Shown: positions 38,111 to 50,563, counted from the first letter of the stretch. The stretch: 64,000 nucleotides of DNA from Coffea arabica (GCF_036785885.1 NC_092329.1:7874001-7938000), one strand, 5' to 3'. Program-made: numbers and translations. The notes: generated from the letters alone by a model not told the origin.

Positions 38111-39000
38111 ATTGTAGTACTTGAGGATATTATAGATATTATCAGTTTTTCATTTCCATTTTTAGATACTAATAATTGCAACCATTGTAATTAATTTTCA
38201 ATTTTATATTTTCATTATGATAGGTAAAGTTAAATATATTGGGTCGCAGGGATATGAATTTAGAGGTTAGGTATAGGGGGAGAAGGGAGGGAAGAAAATG
38301 GTGAGGAGTTAAAAAGTAACAGGAAAGGTTGAAGAAGAAATATGGGTTACAAGGATGGGCGGAGAAGGGAGAGAAGAAAAAAGGAGATTGCAGGGATATG
38401 ACAAAGATGACAACAAAAAAAAATAATATAGAGAGTGGTACTATGATAGAATATATGAAAGTCGTAAGAGGTATCTGATGACTAACTGGTGTATAAGAGA
38501 AGAGGAAAATGATAGTGATTTTTAATAATTTTGACAACTCTAAAAACATATATTACTGAGATTTTTTTTTAAAATATATGTTAAAGTTTATGAAATGCTA
38601 ATCTAAATGTAGTCAACAATTTTAGGGCACAAGATAGGAGAAATATTTTTTTCTAAAAATGGAAGAAAATAAATTGGTTATAATTTATTTTTTTTATATT
38701 ATAAGTTTTGATATATGGGTATAACATAATATGTTTTGTCGGATATTGATAAATTGACTTTTTTTATAAAACTCTTCTCACCTTACCACCCAACCTAACT
38801 CTCTCATTAAATGCGTTAATAATTCTTTTATCATGTAAATAATTATAGATTAAATTTTTTTCCAAAATATTAAGCATACACTTCCTTAAAATTTTTAGTC
38901 TATATATATATTTATTATTTTGTACCACAATATATAAATATATACAATATTATTTTGATTTGAAATATAACCCCGTGCATAGCACGGGTCAAAATACTAG
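36952..39000 (+). mobile_element. Non-autonomous Helitron, both termini intact
   Basis: The left end starts TCTATATCTATATAAATTTG and continues GAGAAGGG, a familiar plant Helitron 5' end. The right end has a 7-bp hairpin, CCCGTGC-ATA-GCACGGG, at 38972-38988. An 8-base spacer follows, then the terminal CTAG at 38997-39000. The element sits between A (36951) and T (39001), the expected Helitron target, with no duplication. It is 2,049 bp and has no Rep-helicase coding sequence, so it depends on enzymes encoded elsewhere. The interior is AT-rich and includes a long TA microsatellite. I found no captured exon. Confidence 0.85.
38042..38108. repeat. (TA)n microsatellite, about 67 bp, inside the Helitron
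   Basis: An uninterrupted TA dinucleotide run. It is likely to be highly polymorphic and able to extrude a cruciform. Confidence 0.95.
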
Positions 39001-39390
39001 TGGGGGAAAATGTGGAGATGGAAGGAGAGAGGGTGCGATGGTAGAATTGTATAATAGTGGCAATCGTAGGTGGGTGGTTGAGGAAGAAGAAGAAGAGGAT
39101 GATATTGTTGGCGATTTTTTTTATTAATTATATTTGCCTCCTATGAAGTTTGGTTAAATAAAGATTAATCCCTAAAGTTTGATTTTTCTTAAAGAATTTC
39201 TATCAATCAAAATAGGATAATTATCTTTGAGAACCTATAATAAGGTGCCTTTGGTCAAAATGATCCTAAATGCTCATATCAAAGAATTGAGTTAGTTAAA
39301 AATAAAAACGTTTAAAGATCAATTAGTGCCATTTTGAATAGTTTATTTTGACCATTTGTTTTTTAGTAACTGAGACTGAGTCAAGGGTGC

Positions 39391-39683
39391 GTTTGATAAA
39401 ACTAAAGTCTGAAAATGATGTATGAATTTTGAAATCTGAAATATGAAGTTTGAATCCATTAGGTTATTGATTTGTTAAGTACTAAATTTGATACATTTGA
39501 ATGTATATTACATTCAGTGATAAGTGAACAACTTATCATTAAATTTTTGGAGGCAATTTTCGTTTAGAAAATTTAGTATCACTTAATTAATTCAGATATT
39601 TTATTTTTGGTTATTAAACGCATCTGAATATATTACTTAAGTATTGAATCTATTAAATTTAAGTGCTAAATTAAATTATCAAA
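39391..39683 (+). mobile_element. MITE-like dispersed repeat, copy 1
   Basis: The copy begins GTTTGATAAAACTAAAGTCT and ends AAATTAAATTATCAAA, so the outer bases TTTGATAA are inverted at the two ends. It shares long blocks with 42808-43048 in the same order and orientation: TTGAATCCATTA, GATACATTTGA, GATAAGTGAA, CACTTAATTAATTCAGAT and TTAAATTTAAGTGCT. No coding capacity. Probably a hAT-type MITE. Confidence 0.6.
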
Positions 39684-41236
39684 GGGATTGAAGATGGAAA
39701 TCCAATTGCCCCCATTAATTATTTCACTTTTGACAAAACCGGAAATCAGGAAAATGCATTAACTTTATTATAAAAAAAAAAGGAAAATGCATTAAATTTT
39801 TTCTTAAAAAAAAAAAAAAGGACCCCACAAAGGCCAACGAAATTAGGCAGCAGTCCACCGGCAACGATTTGGAGGTCCACGTGTTTGCTCAGACGACTCG
39901 AGTCTACCGCCTCGGCAATGCCTTAGGACACCACGTGTCCTCTACTTAGCTTGATTTCTCGTCAGCAAAATGAAATACCGGTACTGCTGCATGTGCTGTA
40001 ATTTAACGGCGTTAAATGCGGACGTTAATATTAACACTGGTTAGTTAAGAGTCAAATACAATTGATAACTGATGATACACGTAGATTGACTTCTATCACC
40101 GACTCAGTGAGATAAGATTTTGGTCGGTTTATGGGGCCCCACAAAATGGGCTTTGAGTGCGTAGACCGTACAAGTTTTGCTTAGTTGGAGCTCCGATGGA
40201 TGGGTTGGGGCTCCGATATGGTGAACTATTTGGGGGCACTTGGATGATCCACCTGGCGAATCGGGAGCCTGAGAGTGTTAACCAGCTGATAGAGCCAACT
40301 GGCGGCAATTGCTCCTTGACCCGACTAAAATTTGTACTAATTTATATGTAAATTTAAAATTTTGTAACTTTTTTTTTTTTAGAGTTAAAAATTGGTAACT
40401 TCACCTCCATTCCATAACCAGAGAATATTTTCTTATTGTCATTGAATGGGATATTTATTGGATGGAATTATTTGTTTGTCACATGGTCCTTTGCTGAGTC
40501 AACACAATTAATATTGAAAAAGAAAAAAAAAATCATTTCACCTCTCACACTTGGATCAATAAAGACTAAACTTCACGTTTGTTCTTCTTCTCCTTCTTTC
40601 TCAATGTGTTTTCAACAGATAAACTCATTTGAAAAATTTTCATAATTTGTGCTTTGCAGAATAAAACTAATAAAAAAATCTAACTCTTTCTTCATGTCAC
40701 CTATAAAAATTGGGAAAATTATTAAAAATTTGATAGGAGAAGTGGCAAAACCCTTTATTAGAAATTTGGAAGCAATATAATTTAGGAATGAGTTAAATCC
40801 ACACTCCTATAACCTAAATTCAAATCTCTTATGTATTAATAACTTATACCACGAGTATTGATAATTTGTATTATTAGTATTAAGAGTCATATCATGTATG
40901 GATTTAGATTGTAGGTGTGTGGATTTTTATCTCAGCATATTGCTTGGTAATATAGGATATTTTATTTCCATATTCCAAATGTGTGGTCCATGTCAATAGC
41001 ATTGATCTCATCGTCACAAGATAGCATCCTCCCTCATTACCACTGTGAATTTATGATTGATGCTTTAATAATCAGTAATCTTACGAAGATGAATTACTTC
41101 GAGAATAGCTAGATAAAGACATGCAGTGCAGTGGTATTCAGAAAACAATTATAAAGGCAAAAAAAATCAATCAAGTTTGGTAAAATAAACTATACTTTGC
41201 ATGCATGGCCAAAGTAAATTTTCTGCCGCGAGGCAA
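39684..41236. other. Intergenic, with two G-boxes but no gene
   Basis: CACGTG occurs at 39878-39883 and 39932-39937, the second within GGACACCACGTGTCC, an ABRE-like near-palindrome. The sequence around 39830-40350 is less AT-rich than its surroundings. A 64-codon frame at 40157-40351 has no recognised relatives. The rest is AT-rich with no feature I can name. Confidence 0.4.
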
Positions 41237-41257
41237 TATGAACTCTTATTACAACCA

Positions 41258-41585
41258 ATGGCGGATTTAAGGTGGGGCACTGGGGGCACGGCCCCTACTA
41301 TCCCCTTAAATTCCTATACTATCCATAGGATTTTAATATAATCTCAAGTGTGTTTTCAGAGTTTTCTTGTGAAGAAAGTGAAAAAATTACGTGATCTTCT
41401 AAGTGGGTTCATAAATTAACATTCTAAAAGAATATGTAGACCACAAAATTTTATTCGAAATAAACTAAAAAAAGGCTCTTCATGTTAACTTCTTGGTGAA
41501 TATTTTTTTGCTTAAAAAAAAATTACAAAAAAAATTTTATTGTTGCTTTTGTTTCATTGAGAATTTTTTCTTGCTCCGCCACTTG
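41258..41585. mobile_element. 328-bp TIR transposon with 9-bp target duplication
   Basis: Direct repeats TTACAACCA at 41249-41257 and 41586-41594 flank the element. It begins ATGGCGGATTTAAGG and its other end, in reverse complement, reads CAAGTGGCGGAGCAAG, giving an inverted core TGGCGGA. A 9-bp duplication is typical of Mutator-like elements, while hAT elements make 8. The interior starts with GGGGCAC and GGGGGCACGGCCCC-type sequence and is otherwise AT-rich. No transposase. Confidence 0.7.
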
Positions 41586-41836
41586 TTACAACCATATGTA
41601 ACTGGAAGGATCGTGCCAAAGTACGATGAGAAACCGACGCAACCCTGCGGATGCAGACACCATGTATGGTTAGCTAAATCAGCTTACGTCTTTGGCTTTG
41701 GGGGCCTTCTGTGTCTGAGGAAAATCCTACACGAAACTGCAGATGCTGTGGTCTTGTCTTTCTCATGATCTCCCTTGTAAACGTTACCATCGTGTCGTTT
41801 GTCTGCATTGCAAACTGACACAACTTTAACCAAGAA

Positions 41837-41970
41837 TGATTTGATATTTTTTATTTGCTTGTATCATAAATATATTTTTTAATTATTTTTTTATTTTATA
41901 TATATTACATAAAAACATGTTACAGTATTTTTTTTAAAAAAATTATTACAATTAATCTCCTATCCAAATA
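41837..41970 (-). mobile_element. hAT-like MITE, minus-strand copy
   Basis: On the minus strand it starts TATTTGGATAGGAGATTAATT. It continues through TACTGTAACATG, a TATATATAAAATAAAAAAATAATT block and a TTATGATACAAGCAAA block, following the order in the copy at 55950-56110. The right end is degraded. Confidence 0.5.
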
Positions 41971-42807
41971 CACTTCAGGTACTGTTGCTGTTCCCCGAAA
42001 GATGCACGAAACAGAAATGGTATTAAGAAAAAGAAGCACCTGGTGACCTTGGGCCCGGAAGATGCTAGCGTCGAAAGCTCGAAAGGTCAAGTGAAGGGTG
42101 TAAGTTTTGTCAAGTTCTGATCTTTCACCAACTCCGAATAGTTTAAATTTGTTTATGGAAAATTTTAATGAAAGTTTACATAATTGACCAAAAATTGTAG
42201 TAATTATTTTAAGAGAAAAGGGCCCATCATGAACAAATACAAAAAATTTTGTTTGATGATGAAAGTGCAAATAATTTGGAGTCCCACCTTGTTCTTTTGA
42301 TTTCCCCGCCTCCTCCTCAAGAACTTGAAGTTTTTACTAAAGAAAAAGACACTTAATAATGTTATGCAAGAATTATTTGCATTATTTATCTTATTGCAAG
42401 CAAGGAGAAGAAACGATTTACCAATAACAAAGCAAATAAATAAATAAATAATGGAAGAAAACATGACAATCGACAATTGTCACCCATTTAGATGCTCACT
42501 TCCATTTTACATTGTGTCCAAATGTTGTTTGATGGTTTCCTCCACTGTTTCAAATGTTAAAAATAATTTTATGCCATAGGCAGGATCACCAATTATTAGT
42601 GGGATTAATGATAATATGATTCGTTCACATCCCTCATTTACGTTATTCTCAAATGTTGTTTAATTGTTTCCCCACATGTTTTGAACGTTAAAAATGATTT
42701 TATTCCATACATATAATTACCAATTATCACTGGGACTCATAAAAATATGCCTTGTTTATATCTACCATTTAATCTGAATCTTCCGCAAATGAAGACTTTT
42801 AAGATAC

Positions 42808-43048
42808 GTTTGATAAACTGAAATCTGAAATTTGAAATTTGAATCCATTAAGTAATAAATCAGATACATTTGAGTGTATATGAGATTCAATGATAAGTGA
42901 ATAACTTATTACTTATTTTTGGAAGCAAGTTTTGCCTAGAAAATTCAGTACCACTTAATTAATTCAGATGTTCAATTTTTGGTTATCAAATGCGCTTAAA
43001 CATAATAAGATTTGAATCCATTAAATTTAAGTGCTGAATTGGGTTATC
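42808..43048 (+). mobile_element. MITE-like dispersed repeat, copy 2
   Basis: The copy begins GTTTGATAAACTGAAATCTG and ends GTGCTGAATTGGGTTATC. It is about 50 bp shorter than the copy at 39391-39683, with the same internal blocks, so the two derive from one family by separate insertions or an old segmental copy. No coding capacity. Confidence 0.6.
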
Positions 43049-43099
43049 GCCTATTAGTCTTATTAATATATGCTACCAACTTAATTTCCTCCCAAAACG

Positions 43100-46000
43100 A
43101 TAATTAGTCTCATACTTTGTTTGGAGAAAATGGTTCATATTAGGTGGTCCACAGAAGGTCCATTAACAATTTGTTTATATTAGAAATTAGAGATAATCCG
43201 AATTGAATGCCAGAATCTGAAAACTTGTTTGTTAATTTGTATTGCTTTCCATTTATTTAATATGAATAAAGTAATGCTCAATTCTACTTTATATGTTACT
43301 ACGTACTCGTGAGGCGTGATCATATCCTGTTCTTTTTGGATGTTTCCATAAGTTAAAAAACTCTGCATTGGATTAACCATGAAAAAGAAGAGTCTGCATG
43401 TGACGTGAAAAGGAGGTTTGGAAGGGTCATATATTTCTTTTGTGCTCTCAATTATTTGGGTACTAAGGCTTGCATGATCTATCAAACATCACGAGGCACC
43501 TGATTCAGATTGAACATCTGATGTTATGCGCATTTGTAGTCATTTATACAAGAAAATATGCCATAGCAATGCTTTAGGTTGTGCTTGTTCAAAGGAAAAA
43601 AAAAAAAAGAGCTGGCCATAGTCAAGGCTGGCTAATCAAGTCATTGTTGTGGTTAATTTTTGACTTCTCAAAAACCATTTACAACTTTGATTGGACACCA
43701 AAATCACATTCTAGAGTCTCTATGTTGACCGGAAACGCCGTAATACTTTGTTAATCGTAGGGTTTGTCCTTGGTCCTAATTGATAATGAGGATTGACAAG
43801 TTTTCTGTTATTTTCTTCTTGCTAATTACTAATTCTGTATATAGTGAAATCAGCTCAAAGAATCCTACTTTCATTCCCGATAATTGACTAATGGGCTTCT
43901 TATTTGCGTTGAACAAGAAAAATGAAGCTAAGCAAAAGGGAAGTTCTTTATAGTAAAACACTGCATTTTAATAACGCAGAGTAATAATTAGTGAATGACA
44001 TTGCCCATCTGATGATGTTTAAGGATTTTACCTGTTTCACTCCATAAACATCTAGGTTTGGACAGAAATATTTCGTTATTTCATTTTTCTTTGGGTAAAA
44101 ATTACAGAAAGTAATAATCCTAGCTATTACAATTCATAAGGGTACTACAAATTCCTCTCAAATATTCATCCACAACAGAACACAGGGAACTTCTACAGTA
44201 CCTTTCCAGTACTCTACCTTTACTTTATTATTCACCAGAATAATTCATGTGGGCAGGAGTCCAAAATAACAAAACCTAATTTGACACTTCATGTGCGAGA
44301 ATAACTTGTAGACTAATCTTTTTATCTTATTTTTGTAGTCTCGCCTACAGTTAGTTTGAAAATTTTTAGGGCTTGCAAGTGGAATGTGTCATGCAAATTT
44401 GAGTTGAGTTTTGATCTTATCTTCACTTAGAGATGGCATCTACCTATATGCAGCTAGCGATTTACTGGAGTTAGACAGAGACATGGGCATCTGGCTAGGT
44501 GTGACCACCAGATATTGGAATTTGGAAAGCGCAGACATCATAAGCGAACTTGAGAACTCTGTAGCCAGCTTGTTTTTCAAAAGTAGCAGAAGAAAGGGTA
44601 GTGACCTAATGGGGTGGCCAAAGGGTGAAGTTATGGTCGTGCATGGCTGGCTAAAACTCATCAATCTTGGACTCTCTTTATTTGATTCCTAACCCAAGAA
44701 AAGAAAAACACTTATCAGTCTTGGATGTATGGTGCACTTCAAACAAGTTGGAGATGTAGAGCTAAGAACTTATTTTTAGTGGCTTTCTTCCATTTTCAAT
44801 TCCGACTTTTCATACTTTATTCTAAAACCTTCCAGAATCTTTTCTTTTTCTCTGCTTTTTCTATCAAAACTTTGTTGCTTTCTGGATATTCTATTGTGGT
44901 TTAATAGCTAATTGGCTGACATGAATATTCAATGAACTCGTTTCAAGTTTGTGGAAGCTACCCTTTATGTCATCTTTGTGAAAAAAGTATTCGATGTTTA
45001 TCCATCCTGTCGATCATGGAAGTCTTGGGATAAGATTATGCTAGCTTTTTGTGAATCTGATGTTACGTTGATGCACTATCTTTGTTTTTCTTTACTTCAA
45101 TCATGATGTAGAAACAAGTTATAGCAGTATATCATCTGCAGTACATTTTGGTTCTCTCCACAGCCTGTAATTCACTTAAACGAGACCAAGGGAACAAAAA
45201 AAAGTTATAGACTTAAAGTAGATAGTTTGAGATATATATATAGATATTGTGCAAAAATTAGTAGTATCCTTGAACCTATTTAAGCTTGATGTTGCATCAG
45301 TTTGATGTAACTCTGTGGTTATTTCCACGACTATATCTAAATGACTAGGAAAAGAAAGCTAAGTTTTAGTTCATCACTGCATTTTTCCACGACTATATCT
45401 AAATGCATCACTTTGATTGACAAATTTTTTTTTCATAGAATTTTATTTGTGGACTCTAAAGCTAAAAATAAGTTAGAGTTTAGAATTTAGCCACTATATG
45501 CGAAGAATAACTTCAAAAAAAAGAAAAAGAAAAGGGTCCCAAGTAATTAGCGACCTTATTAGTTCTATAGGTTTAGATGGGCTTTTCTGACCAGACGGGA
45601 TCAGCAAACATTAGAATCAAATCAATACTAAGCTTGTGCACTCAGTACATAAAAAGAAAAAGAAAACTTTTCTCAAGTTCTTTTTTTTTTTTTTGAGCAA
45701 AACTGTTCAATTTTTTTTCTTAGAAAGAATCTGCCCTTATACTGTGGCAAGTTCTAACCCGCTACCGTAAATTAATGTCTCTCTTTCATTTGTCATATGG
45801 CCATACAACCATTCCGGGATGAAATATATTTCTACATACCTTGCTTCTTCTCAGTTCTCACTAATTATTGCAGTTTTTTTGAGCTAATGATGTGAGATAA
45901 AATGGTGGTCAAAGAATATATGTTTAGCATTTTTAAAATACCTATTTAAAATTCTAAAAGGGTTCCATCCAAACGCAAGATAATCCTGTTTATCAGATGT

Positions 46001-48340
46001 AACCGGGCACCTACTATTACACCTTTTACAAATAAAAAATCCAATAAGCCACACTCTAGCTGCTGTAGTGATTGATATTATCTGCCTAATTGTGATGCTG
46101 CTTTAAGTAATTATCCTCTCATTGTAAGTTATCCGTCAGCAGCACACCTATCAGTACAGGCCATTTATACTTAATTCCTAGACATTATTCTTATTGGCTG
46201 ATTATGACCCTGCACGATGTCGGTTGGATAAACTTATAAACAATTGAGCGCTTAACCATGAAAGGTTCTCCTCATAATGGGATTTTTTAGCTTTGTATCT
46301 GGTAATTTTGGTTCACTCCAGAGGCTGCAATAAACTTAATCAAAATGATTACAAAAAAAAAAAAGAAAGAGGTTGTAGAACCAAAGCTATCAATGAATGA
46401 TAGTTTGTGCAATTGATATGCAAGATCATGATTTGGCCCTTTTAAGTTTGTTTCATGACTCGTTGATGTAATAATCCTTTTTCCTCCATTGTAACCATTT
46501 CAAAAATTCTGGCGTTTCTTCAAAATAATAACAGGAAAAAGAACAGATATTTTGTGGGCAGAAATGATGACAGACCAGCTAAGGTATGTGTATGGAGGAA
46601 GCTCTAGGTGGCGGAAGAGGCAGTTCCTCATGGAACTGTTATTCTGCTGACTGGTGAAAAGAATGCCTCTTTGGGCCTCTACATTTATTTGTGTGTATAA
46701 TACAGATGATTACCCCTGCGCCTGGGCTTGTAAGACGAATACTTACTTCTTGTTCAGTTGATCTTATTGCCAACTTCATTATTCCTTCTTGAGACTGATC
46801 TTCATCTGTGCTGCAGATGAACAGGAGGCTCGAAAAGAATAATCAACCGAATCAAGCCCAAAAAGTAAAAATCTTTCCAACATTCATCGTGTAACTATTC
46901 AGGCACGAAAAGGAATCAACTAGTTTGATTTTTGCATTCATTAACATAGAGCATCTTTGTCATCGTATAGGGCTGCAAATCTGCTGCTCATTGTCTTGTA
47001 TTCTATGAAATGACCAATTCTGCATGTGAAGTCTGCCTACCTACTGTTAAGTGTTAACCATTAAACAATTTTCACAGATAGGTAAAGGGCGTAAAATCTC
47101 CAATTTGAGGGCATCTGTTGCCTAAACATCCTGTGAATCAGAAAACTTAATAGATCAAATAAAATGTTTTTTGAGTGAATTTAATGAATTTTATAAATTT
47201 TTGGAATGTTTTATTTTAATTTGTCAAGATCGAAGGTTTGAAAATTTGAAAAATAATGAGTGTTTAAAATTGTATTTAAAATTTATTTGAGTATTTTCAA
47301 AGTGCAAAAAGTTATTTTAAATATTTGATATGATTTTTGACGGGTTTTGTAAATGATTCAAAAACTGTAAGTTTTATTTTTTTTTGGTCCAAATTGTGAT
47401 ATAAAAACTATTAAAAATAAAAGACCTCTCTATACCATTAAAAATTTGTAATTTCCATTAAAGAACCATATCATTCATGTTTTTAAATGTTAATAAATGT
47501 TAAATTAGCTTCTCACGACAGTTAAATTAAAGGACCACAACAAAATAGCAACTTTAGAATGAAATTATCTTTACTCCCCCAAAATTAGTTTTGTAGTGAA
47601 ATATTTTAAATTGATTGAAAATGTTACAAAAATTTATAAACAGGGGAGGCAAGTGATATATTTTAAACTTTAGGGGTACAAAGTCATTGCTGTTAGAAAT
47701 CTTAGGGAAGATTTCTAAAACCTCATTTGAAGTTTATGATAATTTTACTTAGACCACCTAAGATACCAAATATTGCACTCACCTCCCCTATTTTATTATA
47801 ATATGACAAAGTCAATTCATAAGTCTAAAAAATCATATAAAATGCTAAAATCATTTTATTTCCCAAATAACTATTGGTACTCATCTAATAATTTAAACTA
47901 ATAAATACGGACGGGAAAAGTGTAGTAAAAAAAAACATATGTTGATCTTTAAACATTTATTTATTGACAGATAAATGAAGTAAATTGTAACAAAATCATT
48001 GAGTGAATAAAAATATAAAATTTCATGCTTATTAGTACACAAGGAAAATATGAAATTTTGCCCATACATTATAGACGCTCTTAAGTGAAATAATGTGGAC
48101 TATTTCATGATGCTAATTAGATATATATATATCCCTTTTTCTTTGCAATTTCAAGCCCTTTTTTCTTTTGATGATCCTTTAACTGAACTGCTAGTGATTC
48201 AAGCACTGGTTGAAGATTCAGTATTCCAGTGGTGTATTCATACTTTTGTGTTTTACCATATATTTCTTGTGTATTGTATCTGACGCTTCTCTTTTGTGAG
48301 TAGCAAAGATAGTGGTTAAGTTATTTATAGTATGTTGCAG
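43100..48340. other. Intergenic, about 5.2 kb, nothing recognised
   Basis: AT-rich sequence with T- and A-tracts (43587-43610, 45681-45695, 46351-46366). Short frames such as 44411-44692 have no conserved motif. A stretch near 46530-46880 contains isolated exon-like pieces (frame segments bounded by AAG|GTATGTG and CTGCAG|ATG), but I could not build a gene from them. Confidence 0.5.
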
Positions 48341-48349
48341 TATTTATAT

Positions 48350-49301
48350 TCAGCTGCAGAACATCAAAAATGGTCAGCTGTGGTGAAGAGGTGGAAACAG
48401 TGGAACATTGCCTGCTGAAGTGTCCAAGAGCTGAGGAGGTGTGGAACATAGCACCAGTACAAAGGGAAGGACTAAAGGAGCTTAGAGGCTGCTTCAGAGG
48501 ATGGTGGGATGTCCTAATGGAAGCTAAGTTCATACCAGAAGGCAAGAAGCACATTGACATAACAGTAAATTTTAATTATATGTCAAATATGGAAGGAGAG
48601 AAACAATTTCCGGTTTACTGAGACTAGGAGGACTTTTCAGGCTACGATGAGGGAAGTCTGGTAGGAATGACTGGAATATGAAGAACATAGGAAGTAAGGA
48701 AACAAGAAGGAATACAAATGAATCAACAGACCAAATTGGGGACCAAATTTCCCCACGCATGAGCAATAATATGATCCACCTTGACATAGCTAAAAACTCC
48801 AAACCCCATTCTGAAAAACTTGGCATTGGAGTGGTAGCAATGGACTGGAGGAAACAAATCAAAGCTAGCTGCGCATTAAGTGACAGGAAAAGTGGGAACA
48901 GCATGCAAGATGAGGCAGAAGGATCGAAACTAGCTTTAATTAAAGCTAGGGAATTAGGATGGCAGAGGATTCACATCACATGCTCTAGCGAACTAGTTCA
49001 GCAACTGAAAGCCAAGGGGAGTGGAGATGCAAACCTCAATTCCATACTGAAGCCTGGAGGACATCAATATGCTCATTTCTTTGATTCACTTATGTTCCTT
49101 CTCTTTTGTCCCTAAATTAGGAAATAGTATACCTAATAGATTTGCAGATTATGCTCTGGGCATTAACCAAGATGAGGAATGGTTCAATACCTTCCAGCTG
49201 TGAATATCACAGTTTGATACTTGTGGGACAGTTGCTCAGGTAACCCCATTCTTTTGTAACATGGTTTACAGTAATGAAAGTTGACTTTTGACAAAAAAAA
49301 G
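48350..49301 (+). pseudogene. 5'-truncated, frameshifted LINE retrotransposon remnant
   Basis: Only the 3' end of a plant LINE ORF2 remains. The first part is the reverse-transcriptase zinc-binding domain (ETVEHCLLKCPRAEEVWNIA, then GWWDVLMEAKF and KKHIDITVN at 48370-48570). The frame then shifts and continues with IWKERNNFRFTETRRTF and an in-frame stop. An RNase H-like domain follows at about 48770-49040 (GIGVVAMDWRKQIKA, EAEGSKLALIKARELGW). Another shift leads to the natural-looking C-terminus NSIPNRFADYALGI, ending in a stop near 49202. A short 3' UTR ends at TTTTGACAAAAAAAAG, the expected A-tail. Domains are listed from memory of the family. The element is dead, and I could not find target duplications. 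Confidence 0.75.
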
Positions 49302-50288
49302 TATCGTTTGATTTCTTTGCACGGTATGGAAGCAGCTTAGATGACTCTATTATGTTTAAGTTCCTATATGTGACAATTTGTGTCTTGTGGATTGAGCAAT
49401 TGAGCACTCAGGATGCTTTTCTGAAGTACCGGTTTTTGCAGAATGCTTTTCTTTCAAATACAAACATTTGTGCAAAAGGCTAAAAGCCTCCTCACGTACG
49501 GCAAGAAATCTCTCCATGCAGAGTAAAATTTAGAGACGCCTACATTCTGGTTACTTCCCACCTATTAGTGAAAACTGTGGTTTTATCTTATTTGTTTGTA
49601 AGACGTTTCCTACCACTGTCCTATTGTTCCTACTTTGAAAGGGGTGTTTCCAGTTACCCACATCCTGAGTGGCAATATCCCGTCAAAAAAGGCACAATGT
49701 TCCTAATAATAAAGGTTAAGCATAGTGTCAAACCAGAAATACTTAAGGAAAAAAGTTCTTTTTGGTTGTTCATTTTGTTAAAATTAGTCCACAGCTGTGA
49801 TCATTGGAGAGCTAAAAAAGAAAATAATTTTTTCCCCACAATTTAATGTGGTGTTTGGGGGAGGGTTGGATTGGATCATAAGTGAGAGAAATTGTAAGTA
49901 GAAGGTTTGAGAATAAAAGTTCAAGACATCCCCGCTCACCCCAAAAAAAAAAAAAAAGTGGTTTTCGTTGGACATAATTAATTCAAAAGCATAGCGGCAA
50001 TCAGAGCAGATATTGCAATAGGGGATGATTTAATTCCTAATATGATACTTTTTTCCCCTGTTTTTGGGTGGTACTCCTAATATGATACTCCAAACACGGA
50101 CTAAGGTCCTTGTGACTTCCAAAATCCAAAAGAAAATGTTTGTTATTATTTCTGAAACATTTCATCTTGTTGCTTGGGTTCTTTCATTTAATCAATTGTT
50201 TTTCTCATGAAAGAGAAATGAAGAAAACTAGGAAAATGGTTCGTTTATTTACCTTTTTTTTTTTTTTTTTTTTTTGAGAAAATGACAG
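49302..50288. other. Intergenic between LINE remnant and SINE
   Basis: No gene is recognised. The only notable features are A-tracts near 49940-49955 and a 29-base T-run around 50249-50276 just before the SINE's left target duplication. A 92-codon frame at 49568-49846 shows no family resemblance. Confidence 0.5.
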
Positions 50289-50305
50289 TCATTATATTAG
50301 TACTT

Positions 50306-50546
50306 TTTTTGTTTACCGGCAACGATAACATTTGTATAATCTAATCTATTCTATTTTATAGAAAGAGGGAAATCTATCCTATTTTATAGGAAGCAAAGCC
50401 TAAAGAGGTTGTGTAAGGGGTTAACCGGTATACAGATCTAATCAAACTAAAGGGGTGCTCTGCCACCACCTCTGTATTTTTTTCAAAACAGTCGGGGTTT
50501 GAACTTCGACCTACAGCCCAAAAGGAAACTCTAAATCAATGGTTAA
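50306..50546 (-). mobile_element. SINE with 17-bp target duplications
   Basis: The perfect 17-bp direct repeat TCATTATATTAGTACTT flanks the body at 50289-50305 and 50547-50563. The tail is on the left (T-rich on the plus strand), so the element is on the minus strand. A box-B-like AAGTTCAAACC lies at 50496-50506, about 40 bases from the 5' end. Sequence blocks are shared with 16046-16267 (AATCTAATCTATTCTATTT, CCTAAAGAGG, the AACCA start). Box A is unclear. The long perfect duplication suggests this is the younger of the two copies. Confidence 0.8.
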
Positions 50547-50563
50547 TCATTATATTAGTACTT

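Noticed and set aside
38169..38549. 126-codon minus frame inside the Helitron, considered as captured gene
   Set aside because: Composition is a purine/pyrimidine-biased tract giving Phe/Ser/Leu-rich noise; no recognisable domain.
44411..44692. 93-codon plus frame as a gene
   Set aside because: No homology I recognise, no splice context, and an overlapping minus frame of similar size; probably chance.
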